From assembly GCA_036262835.1 (NCBI GenBank), contig DATAID010000105.1, positions 124,001 to 188,000 on the forward strand: a stretch of DNA of 64,000 bases, written 5' to 3'. Position numbers and translations under genes: made by a program. This DNA is from RBG-16-66-20 sp036262835 (lineage in GTDB: Bacteria > Pseudomonadota > Gammaproteobacteria > Burkholderiales > SG8-39). Below the pieces are notes generated by a model. It was given only the letters and a program-made list of their open reading frames with translations, did not search any database and had not been told where the DNA came from. Below are positions 24,774 to 33,542 of this stretch, one piece after another (the stretch's first letter is position 1; each line of letters begins with the position of its first letter).

Positions 24774-25726
24774 AACGACGCTTTTTTCTCTTTCTCCTCT
24801 GCCTTGTTTTTTCCGGCCCGGCGCTTGCGCAATCCTGGCCCTCCAAGCCCCTCAAGCTGATCGTTCCGTTCCCGCCGGGCGGCGGCACCGACCTCGCGTC
24901 GCGCTCGGTCGCGGCAAAGCTCGGCGAGGCGCTCGGGCAGCCGGTGGTGGTCGAGAACCGCCCCGGCGCAGGCGGCACGATCGGCGCCGACGCCGTCGCG
25001 AAAAGCGCGCCCGACGGCTACACGATCGGCACCGCCACTTCGAGCACGCACCCTGCCTCGGTCGCGCTGCAGAAAAACGTGCCCTACGACCCGGTAAAGA
25101 GCTTCGCGCCGATCACGCGCATCGGCAGCACCTCCTTCGTACTGCTCGGCACGCCCGGGCTGCCGGCGAACAACCTTCAGGAGCTCATCGCCTACGCCAA
25201 GGCGAACCCCGGCAAGCTCAACGTCGCCAACGTCGGCCCCTCGACGCTCGGCTTCCTCATGACGCTGCAGTTCCGCGCGCTCACCGGCACGCAGATGCAG
25301 GACATCTACTACAAGGGCTCCTCGCAGGTGTACCCGGACCTGATGAGCGGCCAGATCCAGCTCTTCCTCGACAATCCGGGCGCCTCCACCCCGCTCGTCA
25401 CCTCGGGCAAGCTCAAGGCCTTCGGCGTGACCACGCCGACCCCCTCCATGCCGGGGGTCCCGCTTTTCTCGCAGGCGGGCCTGGCGGGCTACGACGCGTC
25501 GTTCTGGTACGGGCTGGTGGCGCCGGCGGGCACGCCCAAGGCCATCGTCGAGCGGATCCAGAACGAAGTGGCGAAGTACGTGCAGAGTCCCGAGGGGCGC
25601 AAGGAATTCGCGGCCCGCAGCCTCGAGCCGGGGGGCGACACGCCCGAGGAGTTCGGGCGCCTCATCGAGACGGAGATGAAGAACTTCCGCGCGCTCGCGG
25701 AGCACTTCAAGATCAAGCCGCAGTAA
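24770..25726 (+). CDS. Bug/TctC family tripartite tricarboxylate-binding protein
   Basis: A 318-residue periplasmic protein. Residues 1-21 are a Sec signal (MKRRFFLFLLCLVFSGPALA, cleavage before QSWP). The mature part starts WPSKPLKLIVPFPPGGGTD, the Bug signature, with VVVENRPGAGG and PDGYTIG following. Bug proteins bind carboxylates for TctAB transporters but are often orphans, as here: no tctA or tctB is nearby. Coupled by a 4-bp overlap to the class II aldolase. Confidence 0.9.
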   Translation: MKRRFFLFLLCLVFSGPALAQSWPSKPLKLIVPFPPGGGTDLASRSVAAKLGEALGQPVVVENRPGAGGTIGADAVAKSAPDGYTIGTATSSTHPASVALQKNVPYDPVKSFAPITRIGSTSFVLLGTPGLPANNLQELIAYAKANPGKLNVANVGPSTLGFLMTLQFRALTGTQMQDIYYKGSSQVYPDLMSGQIQLFLDNPGASTPLVTSGKLKAFGVTTPTPSMPGVPLFSQAGLAGYDASFWYGLVAPAGTPKAIVERIQNEVAKYVQSPEGRKEFAARSLEPGGDTPEEFGRLIETEMKNFRALAEHFKIKPQ

Positions 25727-25785
25727 GTCGCGCCGCGATTGGAGTAAGCTTTGCGGGTCCCCGGCGGCGCTGAGGAGCACACCGC

Positions 25786-27042
25786 ATGAGCCAAGAACGC
25801 AAATTCACATCCCGGCGCGCGCTGCTCGCGGGCCTCTCAGGCGCGGGCGCGCTCGCCTCGCTCGGGTATCTGCCCCGAGCCCTCGCCGCCGAAGTGGGCA
25901 GCAGCGGCGCGCTCGGCTATGCCGAAATCCCGGATGGCGCACTCGCCGAGCAGCTGCTCTATGCGCTTCCCGGCAAAGTGCCGCTCATCAAGAAAACCTA
26001 CCGGCCGCCGAATTTCGAAACGCCGGTGGAATACTTTCGCACCGCCATCACGCCGAACAATGCGTTCTTCGTGCGCTGGCATCTCGCGGCGATCCCCCAG
26101 GTCAACGCCAAAGAGTGGAAACTTTCCGTGGGCGGCGACAGTGCCGAGCGCTCGTTCAGCCTCGGGCTCGCCGAGCTGCGCAAGGAATTCAAGCCTGCAC
26201 AGGTCACGGCCGTGTGCCAGTGCTCGGGCAACCGGCGCGGGCTCTTCGAGCCGCACGTCATGGGCGTCGAATGGGGGGTAGGCGCGATGGGCAACGCCGT
26301 GTGGCGCGGCGTGCGCCTGAAGGATGTGCTCGCGAAAGCGGGCGTCAAGAGCGGCGCGCTCGAGGTCGTCCTCGACGGCGCCGACCATGGCCCGATGGAG
26401 AAGACCCCCGATTTCGTGAAGTCGATCCCGCTCGAAGTCGCCATGCGCGACGACACCCTGATCGCCTTCGACATGAACGGCAAGCCGCTGCCGCATTGGA
26501 ACGGATTCCCCGCGCGCCTCATCGTGCCGGGCTGGACGGGCACCTACTGGGTCAAGCAGCTCACCAGCGTGAAGGTCGTCTCGCAGCCGGACAAGAATTT
26601 CTGGATGAGCGCGGCCTACCGCATCCCGCGCGGGCGCTTCAAGACGCCGACTTTCCAGTCGCAGCTTTATTCGCCGAACGAGCCCATCACGACCATGGTG
26701 GTCAATTCGCTCATCACGTCGCTTCGCAACGGCCAGCAGATTGCGCGCGGCAAGCCCATCGCGGTGAAGGGCGTCGCGTGGGATGGCGGCTCGGGCATCG
26801 AGCGGGTCGAGGTGTCGAGCGACTCGGGATCGACCTGGCAGCGCGCGCGGCTCGGCAAGGACCTGGGCAAGTACTCCTTCCGCGAGTTTTCGCTCGATTT
26901 GCCGGTGCGCGAGGGCGGGTCGTACGTCGTCATGGCGCGCGCGACCAGCCGCGCCGGCGAGCATCAGGTGGAGCAGCTCATTCACAACCCCGCCGGCTAT
27001 CATCACAACGTGATCCAGCGGGTCTATGTCGAAGTCGTCTAG
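25786..27042 (+). CDS. sorA: molybdopterin-dependent sulfite dehydrogenase, catalytic subunit (SorA-like)
   Basis: A 418-residue sulfite-oxidase-family protein expected in the periplasm. A Tat signal is visible (SRRALLAGLSGAGALASLGY, twin arginines 10-11). The Moco ligand is C146 in CQCSGNRRG, and FPARLIVPGWTGTYWVK is the family substrate/dimer section; the C-terminal 120 residues are the Ig-like dimerisation domain. A c-type cytochrome follows 10 bp later, the SorAB arrangement that oxidises sulfite to sulfate and passes electrons to cytochrome c. Confidence 0.87.
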   Translation: MSQERKFTSRRALLAGLSGAGALASLGYLPRALAAEVGSSGALGYAEIPDGALAEQLLYALPGKVPLIKKTYRPPNFETPVEYFRTAITPNNAFFVRWHLAAIPQVNAKEWKLSVGGDSAERSFSLGLAELRKEFKPAQVTAVCQCSGNRRGLFEPHVMGVEWGVGAMGNAVWRGVRLKDVLAKAGVKSGALEVVLDGADHGPMEKTPDFVKSIPLEVAMRDDTLIAFDMNGKPLPHWNGFPARLIVPGWTGTYWVKQLTSVKVVSQPDKNFWMSAAYRIPRGRFKTPTFQSQLYSPNEPITTMVVNSLITSLRNGQQIARGKPIAVKGVAWDGGSGIERVEVSSDSGSTWQRARLGKDLGKYSFREFSLDLPVREGGSYVVMARATSRAGEHQVEQLIHNPAGYHHNVIQRVYVEVV

Positions 27043-27052
27043 GGAGCTCGCC

Positions 27053-27343
27053 ATGCGAAGCCTCATCTTCTTCGTCGCGGCCGCCGCCGCGAGCAGCCTC
27101 GCCGGCGCGCAGGAAGCCAAGGTCGTCCTGAAGGACGGCCCCGGCAAGGACAAGGCCATGCAATGCCTCGCTTGCCACAGCGTCGACTACATCCCGATGA
27201 ACTCTCGCTTCCTCGACAAGGCTGGCTGGACCGCTTCGATCAACAAGATGATCAACGTGTTCGGCGCGCCGATCGCCAAGGAAGACGTCGATGCGATCGC
27301 GAGCTACCTCGCGCAGAACTACGGCAAGCCGCCGGCCAAGTGA
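27053..27343 (+). CDS. sorB: c-type cytochrome subunit of sulfite dehydrogenase (SorB-like)
   Basis: A 96-residue small cytochrome c. A signal peptide (MRSLIFFVAAAAASSLAGAQ) is followed by one heme site, CLACH (C38, C41, H42). M49 or M66 would be the distal ligand. The C-terminal VDAIASYLAQNYGKPP is typical of class I cytochromes. The ATG at 27053 is preceded by AGGGAG. Position right behind sorA makes it the electron acceptor. Confidence 0.87.
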   Translation: MRSLIFFVAAAAASSLAGAQEAKVVLKDGPGKDKAMQCLACHSVDYIPMNSRFLDKAGWTASINKMINVFGAPIAKEDVDAIASYLAQNYGKPPAK

Positions 27344-27362
27344 GCGCAGCGCCCGGCGACCG

Positions 27363-28370
27363 GTGATCGAGCGCGCAAGCCTTCAGCGGCTGACCGCCCG
27401 CATCCTCCTTGGCGTTCTTGCGCTTTGCCTCGGCGGCGCCGCGCAGGCGCAGCGCAAGCACATGCCGGTGCGCACGCAGGAGGTCCCGGATACCGAATCC
27501 GGTCGCCCGGCCGCGAGCGCCGAGCGTCCCACGTTCAAGGGGCGCCTGCTCATCTACGGACCGCCCTCGCTCCCCGTCACCCCACCTGCGGCGCACGTCG
27601 CTCCGGCGCCCGCACAAGCCGAGGAGAAACCGGCCGCCCCGGCACCGGTTGCTTCGCCTGCGCCTGCGGCGCCTGCGCCAATCATCGCCGCTCCGGCGCC
27701 TGCCCCGGTCGTCACGCCGACCCAGCCTGCAGAAGCCCCCGTCGCCACCCCGCTCCCCGCGCCCGCGCCTCCGCCACCGGTGGCTGCGCCGGCACCGGAG
27801 CCCAAGCCTGCGCCGGTTGCTGCACCGACCCCTGCGCCTGAGCCGAAACCCGCCCCGGTCGCCGCACCGACGCCAGCCCCTCAACCCGCGGTGCCGGCCG
27901 CGCCGGTCGCTCGGGATGCCGCCGAACCCAGGCGCGAACCGATCGTCCGCCCTGAGGCAATCGCGCCCGCGCCGGCCGCAGCGGCCCGCCCGCCGGCGCC
28001 GCGCCAGGACGTCGCGATGGCGGCGCCCTCCTCCGCCGCCACGCCGGAGGCGCCGGTGCCGATCGACCTCAAGGTGATCGAGAGCATCTTCACCTGCCTC
28101 GCGCCCGGGCTGCCGCAGGACTGGAAGCGGGCGTGGGTAGAGATCACCGACCAGGGCGGCGGCAAGGAGAAGGTCTCCAAATTCCGCTATACGAACCTGC
28201 GCAATGACGACGAAGGCGAGGCGCTCGTGCCCTGCAACGCGCAGGAGCTGACGCGCCGGATCGTCGGCCTGAACGACAAGCTGCCGCCCGACCGTCGCGG
28301 CTGGAATCGCGCCCTGCTCGTGATCGAGAGCGACGGCGAGTACGAGATGAGCTACGAATACCCTAAGTAG
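27363..28370 (+). CDS. secreted Pro/Ala-rich protein with C-terminal YezG-like domain
   Basis: A 335-residue protein with three parts: a hydrophobic signal (LTARILLGVLALCLGGAAQA), a low-complexity Pro/Ala region (about residues 70-225) with a duplicated 14-residue unit, and a folded C-terminal section of about 100 residues. That last section, with AWVEITDQGGG, ELTRRIVGLND and NRALLVIESDGEYEMSYEY, resembles the YezG/DUF600 alpha-beta domain known from antitoxin-like proteins; I infer this from strand pattern only. The start is GTG at 27363, 19 bp after sorB. A TonB-like linker or envelope anchor role is possible. Function unknown. Confidence 0.6.
   Translation: MIERASLQRLTARILLGVLALCLGGAAQAQRKHMPVRTQEVPDTESGRPAASAERPTFKGRLLIYGPPSLPVTPPAAHVAPAPAQAEEKPAAPAPVASPAPAAPAPIIAAPAPAPVVTPTQPAEAPVATPLPAPAPPPPVAAPAPEPKPAPVAAPTPAPEPKPAPVAAPTPAPQPAVPAAPVARDAAEPRREPIVRPEAIAPAPAAAARPPAPRQDVAMAAPSSAATPEAPVPIDLKVIESIFTCLAPGLPQDWKRAWVEITDQGGGKEKVSKFRYTNLRNDDEGEALVPCNAQELTRRIVGLNDKLPPDRRGWNRALLVIESDGEYEMSYEYPK
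27798..27881 (+). repeat. tandem 42-bp coding repeat (2 copies)
   Basis: Two adjacent 42-bp units (27798-27839 and 27840-27881) each encode EPKPAPVAAPTPAP. The codons differ at many third positions while the protein is identical, so the repeat is kept at the amino-acid level, consistent with an extended Pro-rich spacer. A looser PAP-rich pattern continues on both sides from about 27585 to 28010. Confidence 0.8.
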
Positions 28371-30068
28371 CTAGGCCTTCCTCAGGAAATCAAAGTCGCA
28401 GCCGTGCTCGGCCTGGAGCACGTGATCCATATAGAGCTTGGCATAGCCGCGCGCGGGCGCCGTCACGGGCGGCTGCCACGCCTTCTTGCGCCTTGAGATT
28501 TCTTCTTCCGGCACGAGCAGCTCGATCGCGCGCTGCCTGACCGAAATTTTTATCCGGTCTCCGTTCCTGACGAGCGCGAGCGGCCCGCCGACGGCGGCCT
28601 CGGGCGACACGTGCAGCACGATCGTGCCGAAGGCCGTGCCGCTCATGCGCGCATCCGAGATCCTCACCATGTCCTTGACGCCGGCGCGCGCGAGCTTCGC
28701 CGGAATCGGCAGGTAGCCCGCCTCCGGCATCGCATAGCCGGACTTGGGTCCCGCGTTCTGCAGCACGAGGAAATCCTCCGGCTTCACGTCGAGCGCCGGG
28801 TCGTCGATGCGCGCGGCGAGATCGTCGAGCGAGGCGAACACCACGGCGCGCCCTTCCTTCTCGAAGAGCGACGGATCGGCCGCCGAGCGCTTCAGGATCG
28901 CGCCGTTGGGCGCAAGCGAGCCGAAGAGCGCGACCAGACCGCCGACCGGCGAGATCGGGTTCCTGAATTCGCGCACCACGGCGCGATCCACCCAGGGCGG
29001 GTTTTTGTCGAGGATCTGGCCGAGCGTCTCGCCCGACACCGTCATGCAATCGAGGTGCAGCAGCGGCTTCAGCTCGTGCAGCACCGCCCCGATGCCGCCC
29101 GCGGCATAGAGGTCGGACATGTAATGCTGGCCGGTCGGCTTGAGGTCTACCAGCACCGGAGTCGAGTCCGAGAGCTCGTTCAGCTTTTTGAGCGATACCT
29201 CCACGCCGGCCCGCCCGGCGATCGCGGTGAGGTGCACGATCGCGTTGGTCGAGCCGCCGATCGCGAGCAGCACCCGCAGCGCGTTCTCGACCGACTTCGC
29301 CGTGATGATCCGGGAGGGCCGGATCGGCTTGGACGCCAGCTCGACCGCGCGCTTGCCGCTCGCCTCCGCGGCGCGCAGCCGGTCGGCGTGCACGGCCGGA
29401 ATCGCCGCACTGCCCGGCAGCGCCATGCCGAGCGTCTCGGCGATCGAAGCCATGGTCGAGGCCGTGCCCATCACTGCACAGGTTCCGGCCGTCGTCGCGA
29501 GGTTGCCTTCGATCACGGCGATCTCGGCGCTGTTCACCTTGTCGGCCCGGTGCAGGGCCCAGAAGCGCCGGCAATCGGTGCAGGCGCCCAGGCGCTCGCC
29601 GCGAAACGAGGTCGGCATCATCGGGCCGGCAAGGAGCTGCACCGCCGGAATGTCCGCGCTCGCCGCGCCCATCAGCTGCGCGGGCACCGTTTTGTCGCAG
29701 CCGCCGATCAGCACGACGGCGTCCATGGGTTGCGCGCGGACCATTTCCTCGACGTCGATCGACATCAGGTTGCGGAACATCATGGAGGTCGGGCTCAGGA
29801 ATACTTCACCGAGCGACGTGGTAGGGAAATCAACCGGCAGGCCGCCCGCCGCGAGCACGCCGCGCTTCACGGCCTCGATGAGCTCCGGGAAATGGCGATG
29901 GCAGTTGTTGAAGCCGCTCCTCGAGTCGGCGATGCCGACCACGGGCCGGTCGAGCATCTCGCCCGAGTACCCCATGCTCTTGGCAAACGACCGGCGCAGG
30001 TAGAGCGAAAACCCGGCATCGCCGTAATTGGTCAGGCCGCGCTTTAAACCCTTGGCTTTTTCATCCAT
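28371..30068 (-). CDS. IlvD/Edd family dehydratase (sugar-acid dehydratase-like)
   Basis: A 565-residue Fe-S dehydratase. Three cluster cysteines match the L-arabinonate dehydratase pattern: C56 in NNCHRH, C124 in GGCDKTVP and C197 in TAGTCAVMG. The extra GACTDCRRFW at 161-170 and the C-terminal SDARMSGTAFGT, which places the catalytic serine, fit the sugar-acid branch better than IlvD of branched-chain synthesis. No other sugar-acid gene adjoins it. It is divergent from the 470-residue unknown gene across a 107-bp region with a large inverted repeat, and its end abuts the convergent proline-rich gene. Confidence 0.87.
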   Translation of the reverse strand: MDEKAKGLKRGLTNYGDAGFSLYLRRSFAKSMGYSGEMLDRPVVGIADSRSGFNNCHRHFPELIEAVKRGVLAAGGLPVDFPTTSLGEVFLSPTSMMFRNLMSIDVEEMVRAQPMDAVVLIGGCDKTVPAQLMGAASADIPAVQLLAGPMMPTSFRGERLGACTDCRRFWALHRADKVNSAEIAVIEGNLATTAGTCAVMGTASTMASIAETLGMALPGSAAIPAVHADRLRAAEASGKRAVELASKPIRPSRIITAKSVENALRVLLAIGGSTNAIVHLTAIAGRAGVEVSLKKLNELSDSTPVLVDLKPTGQHYMSDLYAAGGIGAVLHELKPLLHLDCMTVSGETLGQILDKNPPWVDRAVVREFRNPISPVGGLVALFGSLAPNGAILKRSAADPSLFEKEGRAVVFASLDDLAARIDDPALDVKPEDFLVLQNAGPKSGYAMPEAGYLPIPAKLARAGVKDMVRISDARMSGTAFGTIVLHVSPEAAVGGPLALVRNGDRIKISVRQRAIELLVPEEEISRRKKAWQPPVTAPARGYAKLYMDHVLQAEHGCDFDFLRKA

Positions 30069-30083
30069 AAGTCATTGTTTTAT

Positions 30084-30142
30084 CACAGTGGGCAATCTCC
30101 CATCTTCGATTCCGTTCGGAATGTGGTTGATTTCCCACCGTG
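30084..30142. promoter_or_regulatory. large inverted repeat, probable operator between divergent genes
   Basis: CACAGTGGGCAATC at 30084-30097 and GATTTCCCACCGTG at 30129-30142 are inverted copies matching 12 of 14. Between them, 30109-30122 holds a second exact palindrome, ATTCCG-TT-CGGAAT. The whole structure is centred near 30113 in the 107 bp between the IlvD-like and unknown genes. The lack of a U-tract and its placement between two starts favour a protein-binding operator over a terminator. Confidence 0.5.
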
Positions 30143-30175
30143 GCCGGCCGTACTGTGCAAGGCAGGAGGATGGAC

Positions 30176-31588
30176 ATGGACGCGGTGACCGAGCACGACG
30201 CACCGCTGCTCGACAGCATCGCCGATTTTTGCCGCCGCGCCGGCATTGCCGAATCGACCTTCGGCCGGCGCGCGGTCAACGACGGCAAGTTCGTCGCGCG
30301 CCTGCGGGATGGCGCGCGCATCACGCCGGAGACGCTCGAGCGCGTGAACGCCTTCCTCGAGCGCCACGGCGCCTCGGCGCCCGCCTCGCCTCCCGAGCTG
30401 CGGCCCCTCATCCGCGTCACCGAGCGCAGACCGGGGCCGGGCGGCGCGCCCAGCACCGAAGGCGCGCCTTCGCGCAACTTCCGCTTCTTCGACAACCGCC
30501 AGAAGTACCTGCTCTTCGTCAATACCTGCGGCGAGAAGGAAACGATCGCCCGGCGCGTCGGCATGGAGCTCGCCCACATCCATCCGCGGCCGCCCGCCAT
30601 CCGTGTCTTCGATGCCGGCATGGGGGACGGCTCGGTGCTCACGCGCGTCATGCGCGAGATGCACCGGCGCTTCCCGACCCGGCCGTTCTACTTCGTCGGC
30701 AAGGAAATCAGCCTCGAGGACGTGCGCCTGTCGCTGGACAAGATGCCAGACCGGCTCTACGAGCATCCGGCGACCGTGCTCATCGTCACCAACATGTACT
30801 ACACCGAGGCGCCCTGGCTCGCGCCCAAATCGGTGAGCGCGGCGACCTCGCTCGTCTGGCACGAGGTCGCGCTCAGCGGCTCGACCGCGCACGAGTTCAG
30901 CGAGCAGATCTCCGCGCTCGAGCCCTTCCTCGCGAAGAACTGGCAGGCGCGCCACAGCGCGAAGAGCGGCAACCCGGTCTACGAGCGGCCGGTGGCGCTC
31001 GTGATCTACCGCGAGGACTTCCGCTTCATGCTGGACGAGGTGATCCCCGCGCAGGGCAAGGCGCGGGCCGACTACGATCTGGTCATCGCCTCGCAGCCCT
31101 ACCGCGCGCGCGTGCCGGTCGAGTTCAAGGCGAGCCGCGTGCTCGGGCCCCTCGCGCGCGCGCTCGGCCCCGGCGGTCGGCTCCTCGGCATCCATTCCTG
31201 CGGGCGCGACCCGGGGCTCGACATCGTGCGCAGGATCTGGCCCGAGGAGAATCCCTTCGCCACCGGCCGGCACGACCTGCTGCGCGCGGTGCGCGCCGAG
31301 CTCGGCAAGGAGGCGCGCCACTACAACTTCAACGCGTACTCGGACGCGCGCGCTGTTTTCCGCTACGACATGCACACGCTGCCCACCGAGATCGCCGAGA
31401 GCATCGGCACCTCCACGCTCTTCGCCGCCTGGAATGCCGCCGTGTACGTCGCGCAGATCGACGACGAGCGGCTCGCGCGCGTGGTCGGGGAACGGCGCTA
31501 CCTGGACGCCACGCGCGAGGTCCTGCAGGCGCATGGCGGACTCTGGTTCCTGGATGAATCCTATGTCGTATCAAGAAAGCGCGGCTAA
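30176..31588 (+). CDS. unrecognised protein with N-terminal helix-turn-helix and methyltransferase-like core
   Basis: A 470-residue soluble protein. Residues about 12-62 (IADFCRRAGIAESTFGRR and RITPETLERVNAFLERH) look like a small DNA-binding helical domain, similar to HTH regions that recognise 'FG/N-D-G-K' repressor heads. The remainder begins NFRFFDNRQKYLLFVNTCGE and carries a possible SAM motif, FDAGMGDGS (145-153), with later Rossmann-type strands (LVIASQPYRAR, GGRLLGIHSCGRDPG). I do not know a named family. AGGAGG at 30164-30169 is 6 bases before the ATG at 30176. It overlaps the MetF-like gene by 26 bp, so one-carbon or methyl metabolism is likely. Confidence 0.6.
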   Translation: MDAVTEHDAPLLDSIADFCRRAGIAESTFGRRAVNDGKFVARLRDGARITPETLERVNAFLERHGASAPASPPELRPLIRVTERRPGPGGAPSTEGAPSRNFRFFDNRQKYLLFVNTCGEKETIARRVGMELAHIHPRPPAIRVFDAGMGDGSVLTRVMREMHRRFPTRPFYFVGKEISLEDVRLSLDKMPDRLYEHPATVLIVTNMYYTEAPWLAPKSVSAATSLVWHEVALSGSTAHEFSEQISALEPFLAKNWQARHSAKSGNPVYERPVALVIYREDFRFMLDEVIPAQGKARADYDLVIASQPYRARVPVEFKASRVLGPLARALGPGGRLLGIHSCGRDPGLDIVRRIWPEENPFATGRHDLLRAVRAELGKEARHYNFNAYSDARAVFRYDMHTLPTEIAESIGTSTLFAAWNAAVYVAQIDDERLARVVGERRYLDATREVLQAHGGLWFLDESYVVSRKRG

Positions 31589-32465
31589 GCCGCTTAGCGA
31601 AAACGCGGCTAAGGCCCTCGTCGTCTCGGGGTCCCTGGAGATCGGCGCGCACCGACCGCAGGATGCGCAGACGATCGCAGCGCTCCTGCCCGCGGGCACC
31701 CCGGTCTATGTCAACCACCTGCCGCGCCACCGTTTGCCCGACACGCTGCCCACGCTCATCGCCGTGCGCGAAGCGGGTTTGGAGCCCGTGCCGCACATCG
31801 CCGCGCGCAGGATCGAGTCGAGCGCGCAGCTGGAGTCGTTCCTCAAGCGCGCCGTGCGCGATGCCGGCGTGCAGAAAGCGCTCGTCATCGGCGGCGACGT
31901 GCCGCAGGCCGCAGGCCCGTTTGCCGACGGCGCGGCGGTGATCGGCTCGGGGCTTCTTTCCGCCTCGGGCCTGCGCGAGATCGGCATTCCCGGCTACCCG
32001 GAAGGCCATCCGCGCATCCCGAGCGCGATCCTCGAGCGTGCCTTCGCCGAAAAGCTCTCGCTACTCGCGACGCAGGGCCTTGGCGGCTATGTGGTCACGC
32101 AGTTCTCGTTCGCGCCGGCGCGCGTGGTCGAATTCTGCACGGCGCTTGCGCGCTCGGCGCCGAACGTTTCGGTCTATGTCGGGCTCGCCGGCCCCACGAA
32201 TCCGGTGTCGCTCCTGCGCTTCGCGCAGGCCTGCGGCGTGAGCGCGTCGCTGCGCGCCTTGCGCGCCCAGGGAATCGATGCGGTGAAGCTCGTGACGCAC
32301 ACCGACCCGGGCGACCAGCTCTCGGCCATCGCGCGCTACTGCGGCTTGCGCCCCGACTGCAACGTCGTCGGCATCCACGTGTTCACCTTCGGCGGCGTCG
32401 CGCCGGCGGTGCAGTGGATGAACCGCCAGCTAATTCCAGATAGAGCGAGCCGCGTCGACGCATAG
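31563..32465 (+). CDS. methylenetetrahydrofolate reductase-like protein
   Basis: A 300-residue TIM-barrel protein of the MetF superfamily. Recognisable parts are LEIGAHRPQDA, TPVYVNHLPRHRLPDTLP, KALVIGGDVPQAAGP, IGIPGYPEGHP (a hallmark near the FAD site), YVVTQFSFAPARV and VYVGLAGPTNP. It lacks some strict MetF residues near the N-terminus, so it may reduce a related C1 carrier or be a subunit. Overlap with the upstream unknown gene suggests one transcript and coupled translation. The tail overlaps the convergent MetE-like gene by 36 bp. Confidence 0.8.
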   Translation: MSYQESAAKPLSENAAKALVVSGSLEIGAHRPQDAQTIAALLPAGTPVYVNHLPRHRLPDTLPTLIAVREAGLEPVPHIAARRIESSAQLESFLKRAVRDAGVQKALVIGGDVPQAAGPFADGAAVIGSGLLSASGLREIGIPGYPEGHPRIPSAILERAFAEKLSLLATQGLGGYVVTQFSFAPARVVEFCTALARSAPNVSVYVGLAGPTNPVSLLRFAQACGVSASLRALRAQGIDAVKLVTHTDPGDQLSAIARYCGLRPDCNVVGIHVFTFGGVAPAVQWMNRQLIPDRASRVDA

Positions 32466-33542
32466 GCGCAGCTTCGCGCGCTCGTCGGCCTCGGTCACCG
32501 GGTTTCCGCCCATCGTGCTCGCGAAGCCGCACTGCGGGCTTACGGCGAGGCGCGCAGGATCGATATGGCGCGACGCCTCCTCGACCCGCCGCTTCAGAAC
32601 ATCCATCGGCTCGAGCTGCGGCATTTTCGAGCTGACCAGGCCGAGCACCACGCCCTTCGTCGTCGGCATCGTCGCGAGCGGCGCAAAATCGCCCGCGCGC
32701 GGCGTGTCGAACTCGAGCAGGAAGTGCGTGACCTCCGCCCGATTGAAAAGCCGCTCGGCGATGGACGTATAGCCGCCCTCGGAGAGATACATTCCCTTGT
32801 AGTTGCCGCGGCACAGGTGCACGCCGACCGCGAGGTCGGCGGGCCGGCCCTTGACCGCCTCGTTGATCGCGTCCACGTAAAGATCGACGAGCGCTTCTGG
32901 ATTGCCGCCCGCGGCGCGCACCCTCGCCTGCAGCGCCGGGTCGCAGAGCATCGCAAGCGCCACCTCGTCGAGCTGGATGTAGCGGCAGCCGGCCTCGTAG
33001 AGATCGGCGATCTCGCCCTGATACACCTTGCCGAGATCGAAGAAGTATTCCTTCGGGTCCTGGTAGGCGCTGCCCCAGTCCGTGAAGCGATAGAAGTGCG
33101 TCGCGGAGGGCGCGGGCAGGGTGATCTTCTGCGTTTTCTTCGTGAGCCTGGAGGCATAGGCGTATTCGTCCAGGGCGATTGGCTCAGTGCGCGCGACCTT
33201 GCCCTCGACGAAGGGCGCCGTGAAATCGCGCTCGTGGCCGTGCTCGTCGTGGAACTTGAAGACGGCGTCCTTGACCGCCAGTCCCCGCGTGAGCCGCACG
33301 AACTTTTCCCAGTAGGAAATGCGCCGGAACTCGCCGTCGGTCACGACCTCAAGACCGCAGTCCTCCTGCAGGCGAACGACCTCGCGAATCGCGGCATCCT
33401 GGGCGGCGCGCAATGCATCATCGTGCATGCGACCCTCGGCGTGCTGGCGGAAGGCATCGCGCAGCGCCCGGGGACGCAGCAGGCTGCCGATGTGATCGGC
33501 GCGGAAAGGCGGTCGAACGGGCATCCTCGATATCTCTGCCAT
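32430..33542 (-). CDS. MetE C-terminal-like methyltransferase (YxjG/YxjH type)
   Basis: A 370-residue single-domain relative of cobalamin-independent methionine synthase. The zinc ligands of MetE are all traceable: H242 and C244 in GVHLCRGN, E277 in LLEFD and C338 in QCGFAS. FRADHIGSLLRP and ITDGEFRRxSY-type phrases (VVTDGEFRRISYW) match YxjG/YxjH. Such proteins transfer methyl groups to thiols. The MetF-like gene lies tail to tail with it, and feruloyl-CoA synthase is divergent 25 bp away. Confidence 0.82.
   Translation of the reverse strand: MAEISRMPVRPPFRADHIGSLLRPRALRDAFRQHAEGRMHDDALRAAQDAAIREVVRLQEDCGLEVVTDGEFRRISYWEKFVRLTRGLAVKDAVFKFHDEHGHERDFTAPFVEGKVARTEPIALDEYAYASRLTKKTQKITLPAPSATHFYRFTDWGSAYQDPKEYFFDLGKVYQGEIADLYEAGCRYIQLDEVALAMLCDPALQARVRAAGGNPEALVDLYVDAINEAVKGRPADLAVGVHLCRGNYKGMYLSEGGYTSIAERLFNRAEVTHFLLEFDTPRAGDFAPLATMPTTKGVVLGLVSSKMPQLEPMDVLKRRVEEASRHIDPARLAVSPQCGFASTMGGNPVTEADERAKLRLCVDAARSIWN

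Noticed and set aside
27585..28010. Possible CRISPR-like or satellite repeat
   Set aside because: Repetition is at the protein level with synonymous variation; there are no equal spacers or conserved repeat DNA.
28390..29574. Antisense and alternative-frame long ORFs through ilvD-like and other genes
   Set aside because: High GC gives many stop-free shadow frames; these have Arg/Ala/Pro bias and no motifs.
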